Assembly: GCF_036373705.1 (NCBI RefSeq)
Contig: NC_089852.1
Span: 38,002,207-38,066,206 of the forward strand
Length of the DNA: 64,000 nt
DNA from: Amia ocellicauda
Lineage: Eukaryota; Chordata; Actinopteri; Amiiformes; Amiidae
Direction of reading: 5' to 3'
The notes below the pieces were generated by a model that did not search any database, was not told the DNA's origin, and saw nothing but the letters and a program-made list of their open reading frames with translations. Each line of letters opens with the position of its first letter. Position 1 is the stretch's first letter. Made by a program: the position numbers and the translations under genes. Of this stretch, positions 37,983 to 50,100 are shown piece by piece.

Positions 37983-39841
37983 ACATAGTAGTTTTCCCCA
38001 ACGTAGAGGCAAGTGTACTATACATTAAACACCTACACAAATGTTATATAGGCCTACATATAATGGTGCTGTGAAGGAACTGAGGTACAAAAATATATCA
38101 CTAAACGCTATACTAAATAATTAATTGAGGGTTGTTTTTGTTGTTGTTTCTTGCACAACTGTATTAAAAGAGTTAATATACTTTATATGATAAAGCTCTT
38201 GTGTGGATGTGTTAGCCCTCACAGGAATGCAGAACAGTGACAGTGAGTAACATCACACTAATTTAGACAACTTCACTTTGAGATAAGAGTAGCACCCCCA
38301 TTTAACTAGCCCAATTCTGTCCCTCAAAAGACACTACAAAACGTAAAGCAAATATAGTCGAGTGCTTTTGTATTAAGAATAAAATATCATATCGTATTTT
38401 TAAGGAATTACTATGTTATGTGATATAATAAAAAGTCTAATCCGATCAATAACAGTACGACACGCCTACTCTGCGTCTGTTTAAACCACAGGCAATCTAA
38501 AAACAAAAACATCAAAACTCTCTCAGAAATAATGCAACATTTTAGAAATGCATTTTCCCACACAAAAATGTTTACAATATGCATACAATTTCAACGGAAA
38601 ATGTGCCACAAACACTGTGGACGAACACACACAAGTCTAATTGTTGTGTCGCATTTGTAAAATCCAGTCAGCAGGAGGGAAACTCTTATTTAGAAAATAT
38701 TTAAATAATAACTGTTTAAACAGCCGTAACGTCACAGCAGTGAAATCAGGATAGTAAATACACCGCTATAGCACACGTGTCCGCCAGCGTTACAGCAGCA
38801 TCCCCGTCCTACGTCACGCCATATTTATTGGCGTGTTTTGTTGTTGTTGTTCATTAATACAAAATCAATACACGTTCTGCGCGTACGTATTTCCCAAAAA
38901 CTAAACATCCTGGGTAAATACGATAAAGATATGTACAAAAGACAAGGAAATTAATCAAATGTTATTGTTCGGGGCCGGGGGGGGGGGGTCATCCTGATCA
39001 CATGTTATTGTAATGTATTTTGTAGTAACTATTCAGTGTTGTATGTAATTATTCTGATGTATGCACAAACACACGCTGATGTCGACACGCACATTGCGCC
39101 CCAGTGCAGTTTGAATGAGTGAATATCGGAGCACTAATGGAGAGGCTCCATTCAGCAGGAAGTTTAGTATTGTACTGTGCGCCTGCGCAGTGTTGTCAGT
39201 GAACCACTATCTGCCAAAAAATATCATTAAACTGTAAATATCGTCGGCGCACACCGAGTGCAATGAAACCTCCCGATCCCCATGTGAGAAGTTAACTGCA
39301 GCACGTACACAGCACACAAAAAGGGCCTCATTCAGGATTGAGCACGGCCAGTTTCCTGTACCTCTGTGCAGAATAAAAAGTACAATTTACTCCATGAGAA
39401 AGCAAATCAAGGCAAGCTGGGGAATCAACCCCGACGCGCTACGAGGAGCAGCGGCCAGCGAGCGACTGATCTCCCGCGGACAAAAACATACCAGCAAAGC
39501 ACCAAACATGATTCAGAATTAACCCATGCTTTCAAACTTTACCGGCAGAGTGGGAGCCTGGGGGGAAAGCGGCGCTGAGCAGCCTCCACCCCACAACAAC
39601 AGAGCAGCGCTGCTCCAGCAGCAGCATAAGGGTCTCCATCACCACTGCTTTTTTACTACATCACAGCCCGCACAATGTCCGCGTTACCTGCCGCCGTCTC
39701 CTGCAGCGCTCTCTCCAGCTGCGGGAACGTCAACTCCGGCAGGTCCAGGGCTGCTCCATAGCGCTCCAGGAAAGAGCAGACCACGGCGAAGCTGGGGCAC
39801 AAACCGGGGCAAGAACCCGCCGCTGCCGCCGAAGCAGCCAT
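28244..39841 (-). CDS. rsf1: Remodeling and spacing factor 1 (about 1541 residues, 16 coding exons)
   Basis: Exons on the minus strand: 39688-39841, 36882-36973, 36517-36609, 36107-36312, 35518-35675, 33427-35405, 32966-33187, 32627-32731, 32251-32330, 32099-32153, 30908-31011, 30529-30596, 30191-30401, 29724-29947, 29259-29435 and 28244-28941. All introns are GT-AG and the frame is kept throughout. RSF1 is the histone-binding partner of the ISWI ATPase SMARCA5 in the RSF nucleosome-spacing complex. The N-terminus holds the DDT/WHIM-like region (FAVVCSFLERYG, then GRDKDGLMYWFQLDQDHNVRVY). Exon 6 is a 660-residue Lys/Glu-rich disordered part ending in RRSLRRSPRICRPTAK. Exons 7-8 encode a C4HC3 PHD finger (residues about 957-1003, CKHCGLSNHPEL to CPPCQH). 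The acidic, serine-rich C-terminus ends VTDLVDYVCNSEQL, as in human (1441 residues). Exon 10 may have a longer form. Confidence 0.96.
28974..29020. repeat. (GA)n microsatellite in rsf1 intron 15
   Basis: About 23 GA units. On the transcribed (minus) strand this is a (TC)n pyrimidine tract that ends about 32 bases upstream of the acceptor of the last rsf1 exon. Confidence 0.95.
32039..32098 (-). other. Possible alternative extension of rsf1 exon 10 (20 codons)
   Basis: The conserved exon ends at a perfect GTAAGT donor (32098-32093). The reading frame stays open for 60 more bases to a second donor, GTCAGT (32038-32033), which is also in phase 0. Using it would add VSNTDLDSNGAKVFSPPKKK between IIPAP and DPEIEEG. 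Comparison with human RSF1 favours the short form as the main one. Confidence 0.4.
36974..39687 (-). other. First intron of rsf1
   Basis: A 2.7-kb intron with a (TG)15 run at 37951-37980 and a G13 run near 38976. Its GC content rises towards exon 1, with an NRF1-like GCGCCTGCGCAGTG at about 39180-39193. I found no gene inside. Confidence 0.6.
37951..37980. repeat. (GT)15 microsatellite
   Basis: Fifteen uninterrupted GT units in rsf1 intron 1. Confidence 0.97.
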
Positions 39842-40600
39842 TTTTTTCCAATGGGGGTGCAAGAGACTGGGCTTGGAGGACCGAGGACGGCCCACAATAC
39901 ACCGCGCCAGGGTAGTGTTGTGATAGTGGTGGAGGACTCGCAGGCCGAGCCGCCACTGGCCCAGAGGTCTTTGCGCGGAAAGTTAAATCACTAATGTAAA
40001 CAAGTGGATGCTGGATGGAGTTGATTTCAAATAGTGACGGTCGGTGTTGAATTCGCTGGTGGCCATAAATCACACCGAAAAAGTAGAAACTGGCTCATGT
40101 TAATGGACACCAATGTAATGTGCTGTGAAAGGTGTCCTTCTTGCTGTAGAGGTATAGTCCCATCGATGTCCTATGCTCTGCTAAATATGACTTGATGTTT
40201 TTAAATGTGCAGATATATGTATGTGCAGGGAATACAAACAAAAGGAAATGTTAACGTCGTAGTTCATGAACGTGTTTTTGTTGAGGGTGTCCACCACAGA
40301 GACCCTGTAATTGAAATTCATAGATTTCAGACCCTGTTCTGTTATAAAGTAAATATTCAATCCGAGCTTTCCTGTTCCTCCTACCATTTTTTTTTTTTAC
40401 TGAACTTTTTGCGTCAATATTTTATTAGCTTTATCCTTTTAAATTTGCGTATCAAGTTTTCGTTTACACATAATGGCTGGAGGGGCGGCGCTAGGGCGGG
40501 CAGCCGTGCGATTGGAGCGGGCAGCCGGGCGCTCGTCCCTGGAGGTGGGTGTGCGCACAGACGGGCTGTTTCTTCCCAAAGAGGGTGAACGACGGCCATC
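39842..40600. promoter_or_regulatory. Shared rsf1/aamdc promoter region
   Basis: rsf1 (minus) and aamdc (plus) are head to head. The rsf1 start codon is at 39841, and a second GC-rich patch at about 40480-40580 ends in a possible donor (CTGGAG/GTGGGT near 40541), which may close a non-coding first exon of aamdc. A bidirectional promoter is plausible from the layout. The exact start sites cannot be read. Confidence 0.4.
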
Positions 40601-41198
40601 GTGCCTTGTTGGTGCGTATTATATGTCGTTTTTGTGGTTTTGTGTGTTAGGTTCAGTTTTCGCAGGACACACCTGCTTTCCTCTATGGTTTTCACATTTT
40701 TACCACAGGAAAAACAAGAGCATGTTCGTCTGCAAAGCTTTGCTGTATGACGTACGCAGTAGAGTGATTAGGAATGCAGTTGTTTCTCATGGGCTACGCG
40801 GTGGGTGAAGGTACTGCTCTGCGTGTGTGGAGTTCATGTGCATTGCATGTTTCCATGTAAAACAACAACAGCAGTGGTTGCTGTTTATTTGACTGGTAAT
40901 GAATACAGTAGTGATGTTAACTTTGCTTTTCTTTTAAGCATGTTATATTTAAAACGTGATTTATGAAAAATATTGAAATCCCCCCCCCCCCCCCCAAACT
41001 AGGCGTGCATTTTTTCCTATCCCTCTAGTAATTCAATTATTGTACTAATTTGTGTTGCCATATGGACATTTTGTATGTGCACAGGCTGACTACGTGTCAC
41101 ATGTGCATTTAAGCATGGGCTTTTGTTCAACCATGTTTTTTCCCCGCTAGTCTTGAGGGCACTGCTCCTAAGACTATCACTTGATATTCCAGGGTTAG

Positions 41199-42270
<1,072 letters not shown>

Positions 42271-42439
42271 AGTGGCGAGATCTAAATGTCAGACAGGTCG
42301 CTGCCAAGAGCTCTTGAAGAAGGCCTGTTTCTGTGGTGTGTTACTCTGCATGGATAGAGCAGTGATCTGTATGAATGAAACTTTAATCTAAAAAGTAAGA
42401 CTTCCAGCTATTGGTCTTTTTTTTTGTTTGAGTTGTAAA

Positions 42440-42449
42440 AATAAATAAA
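42440..42449 (+). terminator. Polyadenylation signals of aamdc
   Basis: Two overlapping AATAAA hexamers (42440-42445 and 42444-42449), about 170 bases after the aamdc stop. Confidence 0.6.
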
Positions 42450-42711
42450 TACATCTTTAATCATTTCTGGTTCTGTTTCTTGCCTCAGCCCCAGATTATA
42501 CAGTTTGTGCAGTACATGGATACTAGGTTTAATATTTTCCAGGTATTTATTTTGAATATAATAACCAAGTAGTGTGTCTGTTGATGACACTTTTTATGGC
42601 AGGAATACATGATCACTTAACACTTCACAAGGTAATTAAAAATGAGAGATGTAGCAGTTCTGGTTTTGTATTGACAAGTATGAAACAACTAGTTACTAAT
42701 TTAACAACTAT

Positions 42712-42717
42712 TTTATT
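42712..42717 (-). terminator. Polyadenylation signal of ints4
   Basis: AATAAA on the minus strand, about 145 bases after the ints4 stop codon. The aamdc and ints4 3' ends are thus separated by only about 250 bases. Confidence 0.6.
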
Positions 42718-42858
42718 TAAGACAAAAATATGTGGAAAAATAATTTACAAACTTGTATTATTTACATCCTTTACAGCAAGAGGGTGTGATCTATGAGATG
42801 TAAATTCAGTCCACACAGCTTTTAAAAGTAGCCATGAGATGCTGGGTGACGGTAGGTA

Positions 42859-44068
42859 TCAGCGCCGGGTGGGTTTGGGCATGATGAACACTTTGACAGG
42901 CTTGCTGAAGGGAATGGTGCCCTCGATGGAGCTGTCCAAGGACGGCAGCCCCTCTGTGCTCTCGTTCCAGGCTGGCTTGAGCGCCGAGGCCCTGCTGGTG
43001 CTGGAGCTGTAGGCAAGCAGCAACCTCACCTCAATCTGGCATGGCTCTGCAAAAGCACACAAGACAACTTGCTTTATTTGATGAAGAAAAACTACAGCTC
43101 GAACGGGGCACAGCAGAAACCTATTCAGCATCTGCAAGACAAAAGGTCACATTTGTGTGTGTGGGGGGGCGGGGTTCTTCCATGTCTCTTGGATTGCCGT
43201 GGCACGAGAGTGGGAGTAAAACAATGCCAGACATTTGCAGTGACATGTTGCATTGTGACAAATGTCTCGGGCAAGTCATGCTCAAGTCGTTACAATGGTT
43301 AACAATCCAAGCATGAAACATACTCTGAAGTCAAACCAATGACCTTCACCAAGGAAAGCACAGGTTTGTGTTTATTTTGTCTAGAAGTACAGTTGTAAAC
43401 TCTTGTAGTTACACACAAAAGATGCCCTACCTGTCCAGGCGGAATGGGAGAGGTACACTTGTGTTATAAGCCTGTGCCTCCCAGGCCCGGGTTTCCTGAA
43501 ATCACCAGGCTTAGGGTGGATGACATGTGCCTGTCCATCTGGGTAGAGAACCTGTAGGAGGGAATGGAAAAGCATCACTGTGTATTGTATAGAAGACTAG
43601 TTATGCATGGCAGCGTGAGACATTTCAGGGTTTGGAATATGCTGTAGTATGTACCCCTCAGGTGTGCATCCTCTCCAATCTACATTGACAGGCAATAGGC
43701 CACCTACCAATCACAGTCAAATCGAATAACCTTTTATCAGCTTTTTCAAATCAAGGGTCTGGCTGTGCCATGAAGGAGAATGACCCTCACGTGCCTTCGA
43801 TCTCTCTTGCTTACAGGCAGGTTACATTAATAATACAGACCGCATCCTCTAAATAAGAATCTAATCAGAATGCTCACAATGATAAAATACATACCTGAAC
43901 CTTCACCGAGGTTTGTGGATCCTGCACATGTTCCAGTGTGGCATCAACATCCAGAGCCACAACCAATCCAGATGTGAACCTCAGTGGATTATCAGACTCT
44001 CCTGTTGGTTCAATGATGGTTGCCGTCGCTCTGTGTATCTAATGGATTGAAAAGTCTTGTGAGGAATA

Positions 44069-44105
<37 letters not shown>

Positions 44106-47100
44106 CAAAATCTAAAGAAAAACACAGTTGTGACAGCGTGTGGATTCACTGATGTAAGACAGAACCTCAAGCTGACCTGTTCTGGCAGTTTGAGGTGCAG
44201 GAAGCCACTCTGCCTCAGGGTGGTCTGAAGGATCTTCACAAGGTCCACAGGTTTGCAGGCCACCAGCCTGGGCATCAGTTCTAAGAGCTTCTCCACAAAA
44301 CTGTCCTGGAAATGGGGCAGCTCTGATGCAAAACACCTTCAGGGAAAACGAGGAAATTACAATATTGGATATTTTGTGACTTAACTAATTGTCAATTCGT
44401 TTTGTAGACACCAGAGGGATGAGGAGAGGAATACCTTTGAAATGCGTCCACTTCCTGGAGAAACTTTTCACAGACACTCAAAAGAGGCTCCACTCTGCAA
44501 ATAAAAAAAATTAATACGTTTTCAAAACAATTTCATTACAAATTATTTTGGGTTTCATATCTTTACATGAAAGATGAATCAATAAATGTAGATAGCAAAG
44601 ATTAACACAATGCCTAAGGCCCCAGACCAAATTAAAACCTTGACCTGCACAGGTATCACAAAGTACAATCTTGTATCCTATTGCATTCTGATTTAAAGGT
44701 AGTAAACAGCAGCTTCTTGCAAAAAATTAAACCAAATATGGGGCAGGTTTGTTCTTTGTGGTCAAGCCTTTCATTTGGTCTGGCCCTAAAGTTTGGAAAG
44801 GCAGTCTGAGAGCGAGCAGTGTCTCCGAGGACGGCGGCGTGACCGAGGTGCGACCACAGGACTTGCCCTCGTCTGGTGCGCGCCATCAGGACCAGCTGCA
44901 ACGCTTTGGCCTGCAGGCGGACGTGATGAATGATGGCCACCTGTCTGTTTTCCAGACCACCATACAGGAACTCTAACTTGTATGTCTCCTCCAGAATCTG
45001 AAACCAAGCAGACCCAGGGCACCATAGAACTTTAGTATTTTGTCGCAGTAAAACAATACACACACACACACACACACACACACGTGTTTAGATAAGTCCT
45101 CAAGCTACAGATCTAATGCAATACTATGGGGGGATCTAGCATATATGGAAGAGTAATGTCACAGGACTAGAGAGTGCAGTCTCTGAATTATCCCCAGATC
45201 TCTACTTAATTAACCTGATAAACCGTGGAAGTACATCAGGGATTGTAATGTGGAGTGGATTCCACTGAGAGTAAAACTGAGAAGAAATGTATTTCCGTTT
45301 CTGCCCATTAACTTCGTGGCTCTGCTGGTCCTCACCTGCCGGGCAGCTGCAGACGCCATGGCGTTCTGTTTCAGGTAAAGTGGGACGGCGACATTCCACA
45401 GCTTCTCCTGCAAGGCCTGTAACAAGATCCCAGGTCATTTTATCGAACAAGACTTAATCTGTGCCTCTCTGGAGCACAAACCAAATATTCAACAAGGAAT
45501 TCAACAAGGACAATTCATAGGTGAACAACACATTCTTCCATTTCTAACATTTTGGGAATCTACTTACTTTCATTAGCAATAGCTGACAGTGCAAGTATGT
45601 CGCAGAGAAATCAGCTGCCCCAGCCAACTCTGTCTGTAGCTCCCCTAGTCTCTTGAGGTCTCTGTGTCGGAATGAGAGAACAACAACTTTGAACAGATTC
45701 AAGAAGATGTGTGTTTTTACTAAATGTAAGTTTATACAATCCTATAAGAGTTTAAGATGTAGTAACCATTCCTTTTTGGTATCTGAAAATTACTTTACTA
45801 GTACTACACATTACATTACAATACAATATTACTTTACAATCAAAATAGATTACTATTTGTAATTAAAATAAATGGAACAAACACACAAACAACAGTGGTC
45901 TCCAACCCTGGTCCTGGGTATCCAGCAAGTTTTGTAGACCACCCTTCTATCACCTGAAAGTAAACACCTCAAAGTATTTAATTTGAAACAATTAAGCAGG
46001 TTGTGTGGTAAATTCAGTCATTTAGAAACCATTGGAGCAATCCTCTGAACACCTTCAGCCTCTTGAGTCTAGAAATCACTTGGTTAAGTTCCTTAATTGA
46101 TTCATTACTCCCATGTGTTCCCAGTTTTTAGAAATTGGTGATTTGAGATGACCTATGAGATGACCTATAAGATGACATGGATTGGCGCTCCCCAGGACCA
46201 GGGTTGGAGACCACAGTTCTAAAGAGTGTTCTAAAGATTCTAAAGATGGCTGTCATTAAACATGCTGAAGGGCAGGGTACAGTGGTCATTTGTTTAAAAA
46301 TAATGTTCACAGGCATCAGCCAATGCACACAGCCCTGGCCCACGAGCCTCTGACCTCACCTGATCGTAAAGTCAAGCAGATCCTGGGCGCCTTGGGCCTC
46401 CAGGTGTTGGATGGTACAAACTCTAGCCAGACTCTCCTGGAGGAACTGCTGGGAAGACTCCACACTGGATGCGATACCAGACGAATCCGACACACAGACC
46501 AGCTTCCGGCCTGGGAGCTGCACAGGAAAGCAAGGAGGAGAAACCAAATCCTCAGAGTGAGCAATACCAAACTTGCCTTGAGGGCACTTCATCTTCTGTA
46601 GTAAAGAACAGAAATGGTCTCCTAGAGTTTGGATACCATTCATCTTTCACTTGTAATGTGGACTATGTTTCGGCTGTTCATAAGTAGCGATTATCAGAAA
46701 ACAAGCGCAATTTATTCAGAGGAAAGGATTCAGAATTAGACAGCAAGTGTAAATATGTGAGTACACATAAGTGGGTGTTTATTTCTGTCTGTTTTACCCG
46801 CAGCTGAGGAACCAGGTGAGAGAGGCTGTCTCGCAGATAGGCATAATGTCTGAACGTGTGGTCAGAGAAGAGCGCCGACATTGTAGGGCATGACTTGGCA
46901 GCATTGAAAACCAAAACCAAAACAGCAATGTCTGAGAAGTACAGGTCAAGGAAAAAATAAAACTGTATCATCATTTCAAATGTTGTATTAAACATGTTAT
47001 ACCTGAATTTGAATCAATTGATATTGCTACTGTATAAAATGTAAGTGGCAGTACTAATGATATTTCCAAGGCTTTTGAAAGGATACATGCTGGGTCATCC

Positions 47101-50100
47101 ATGTCCGGCTCAGGGGTGTCGAAGTAGGGGTGAGTGCTCAGCAGCTCTGGGACTATAGGCAGCACTAGGGTCGGGTGTCTTGCCCCCAGAAACTTCAAAC
47201 ACCTGAAACACAAATACAGAGGGAGACAATTACTACACACTAATCACAGAAGGGCCTTTTAAACACTGTGGTCATGGGTCCAGTCATGGCATAGGCATTG
47301 AGACCAGAGTTTGGGCAGAGCACTCACTTCCACACCGAGTTGCGGTCGGTTGGGTACTTGGTCAAGTTCTTCAGCAGCTCCACGAGAGCCAGCTGGATGC
47401 ACTCCTTGGTGGACACGTTGGTGTAGCACAGCAGCTCATGCAGGGCTTCCCTGATGTCCCGAGAGGAGTCCTGAATTCAGAGTGAAAAGACAGGGGGGGA
47501 TGATTTCTTCAGTTTGTGCCTTAATTGATTACTAACGATGCATCTTCTCCCGTGATGCAGTGCCCCGGCGTACCTCCAGCACAGCCAGCACGGTGTCCAG
47601 CTGGTCCTCTCGCAGGGTGATGTGTGTGGAGATCTGGCGCAGGACATGGATGGACTGCAGCCGCACCTCCTCGATCTCATCGTTAAACATGTCCACCAAG
47701 AAGTCCAGGCACTTCTCCGCAAAGCTGGGGGAGGACTGGGCCAGAGCGCACAAAGCCTCCACTGCTGCGATGCGTACCTCTGCGCACACACACACACACA
47801 CACACACACGAGTCAACACACTGATTTTAACACAAAGGCAGATCCATCCACAATCACATGTGCTTCACTACACAACATGTATGTGCGCTCATGAATGAAT
47901 ATGACTTGCTTGCTCTGGAGCTTTTTAGTGAATGAAAAAAGGAGCATAACAAATACCACATTTAATTTCATTTTCCATTTTAATTTTAAAAACCAAAATT
48001 TCACATTTAACGAATCTCTAAACTAATAAGTATGATTTGAATGACAATTAAATTCCAAGTCTTCTCTGAATAGATATAAGTTACAAACATACATGTTTAA
48101 TTTCCAGGCATTATCCAGGGTATATCCACCATGTAATGAAGAACGTGAGAATTAATTTCATATTTTGAGTCATTACACAATGACTTGAAATGTCAAAACA
48201 TGGTTAAGATACGCACCATACATCTCATCCTCCAGTCCATGCACAAAAGCCCCACAAGCACCAGAGTCAATCAAGTTGACAGAGAACGTGTCCACTTTCT
48301 CCTTGGGAGCATCATCTGCCCACTTCCTGCCCGAGGAGAACTCCCCTGAGCTGTACAGCTCCTTGGCCCTCTCGTGAGCGGTACGTTTCCTCTGGGGGAA
48401 AGACACAGCAGTCACTATACAAATGTTTAGAGGACATTAATCTAGAACTACATTTGTTTAATAACTATCACTAAAAATGTCAGAAAATTACATTATGAGA
48501 GAACAATACATTATTTTCTGAAGAGACCGGAATCCAAATCAAATACAGAGAGGAGGCATGCTTTAGCAGCCCTCTACCTCTTTACAAACAGGAAACTACA
48601 TGTTTAAAACAAACATTTCAAAGGGAAACATATCGACAAGATAACTCTCCATATGAAATCTGAATGATATGGTTTAATAGGCCAACCATTTCCCTAATGC
48701 ACACTTACCCTCAGATCAGACATCAGCTTCTTGTCCAGAGTCTGTTCCAGAAAGTGAGCACTGACCTGCTGCATGGAGCCCTGCAAAATAAACAAGGTTG
48801 TGCTGCTTTTCCTCAGGGCAATTACTTGAAATCAGATAGTCTTGAACATTACAGGACTTACCAACAGTTTAGCAGCTTGCACTCTGACTACCCATGATCC
48901 ATCACTGACCATGTGGCTGATCTTGCCAAAGGAATCATCTACCAGTCGTATCTCTTCATTGGAGGAGGGAATAGGGACAATGCTATGTAGAGTAAAGACA
49001 CATTCTGTTAATGGCAGGCACTATTACACAGACAACAAAATCACAATTAAAGCTCTTATCCTGCCGATCAGCCCTTTATCTGGAAATTATTCCACCGAAT
49101 GGGAATCAAAGTGATACAAAAAAATCACGATTTTGTTCAGAGGAAATTATTGCAGAAGACGTAATTAACAATATCTAATATTTTAAGGAATTGACTCCTG
49201 TTTTCCTTTTAAATGTATATTACTACTAGAAACCAAGTATTGAAAGTGCACATATAATTTTTTAACAGGATTTAAATTTGACTTTTCTAAACATGTCAGC
49301 AGAATGGAAGAACACAGGCAACGGGTTTCCTGATTGCAGCTTTTATAAGTGTGTCTTGTCTTGACTCAGGACCCTACCTTTCGGGATAGAGCTGGCTCAG
49401 TACCCACACCATCTGGACGGCTGCGGAGCGGACCTGCTCATAGTCATCAGACAGCAGCCTACAGGCCTACAGGGATTGTGTGAAGAAGCATGAGAGTCAG
49501 GCAAGTCCTTCCAATAACACGGAGAAGGAGTTATATTAAGGACATCCATTTGCACAACATAAATCCACTCAGACCAGTGTAACTAAGAAAAGGTTGGATT
49601 ACAGAATGTTCTGTAAAACAGCAGAGACACTATTCCTGGCCTTTTTTTCTCTCTTCATTTACCTGGCTGTAAATTGTTTGCTGTAGTTTAATTCCTCGTT
49701 CATGCAGTTGCAGCTGGGGAAAGGAAAAAAAAAAAAAGCAGGCGATTAATTGCAATAAACGAATCCCTCCCAGTGCTTAAATTAGCCTTTTGCATCTGTA
49801 AGACAGGAATGTCATACCATGGCTTTGATCGCTGCGGTGCGGACCCTGGGATCCTGATCACCGAAGTAATCACTGATGATCGTCAGGACATCCTTAACTG
49901 CCACAATCTCATTCTCCTTGGACTTGGGCTTCTCCACAGAACCCAGACAGCCCAGCAGCTGTAGGCATTTGTTCCTCACCCCGAAATAGGTGTCTGTAAG
50001 ATGCTGCAGAAGGCAAATACCGATAAATAAAAAGGCATGATTCGTTTTTTTCCAACTACAATGGTCCAAAGCTTGTATAATGGTGACTGTATATGTTTTG

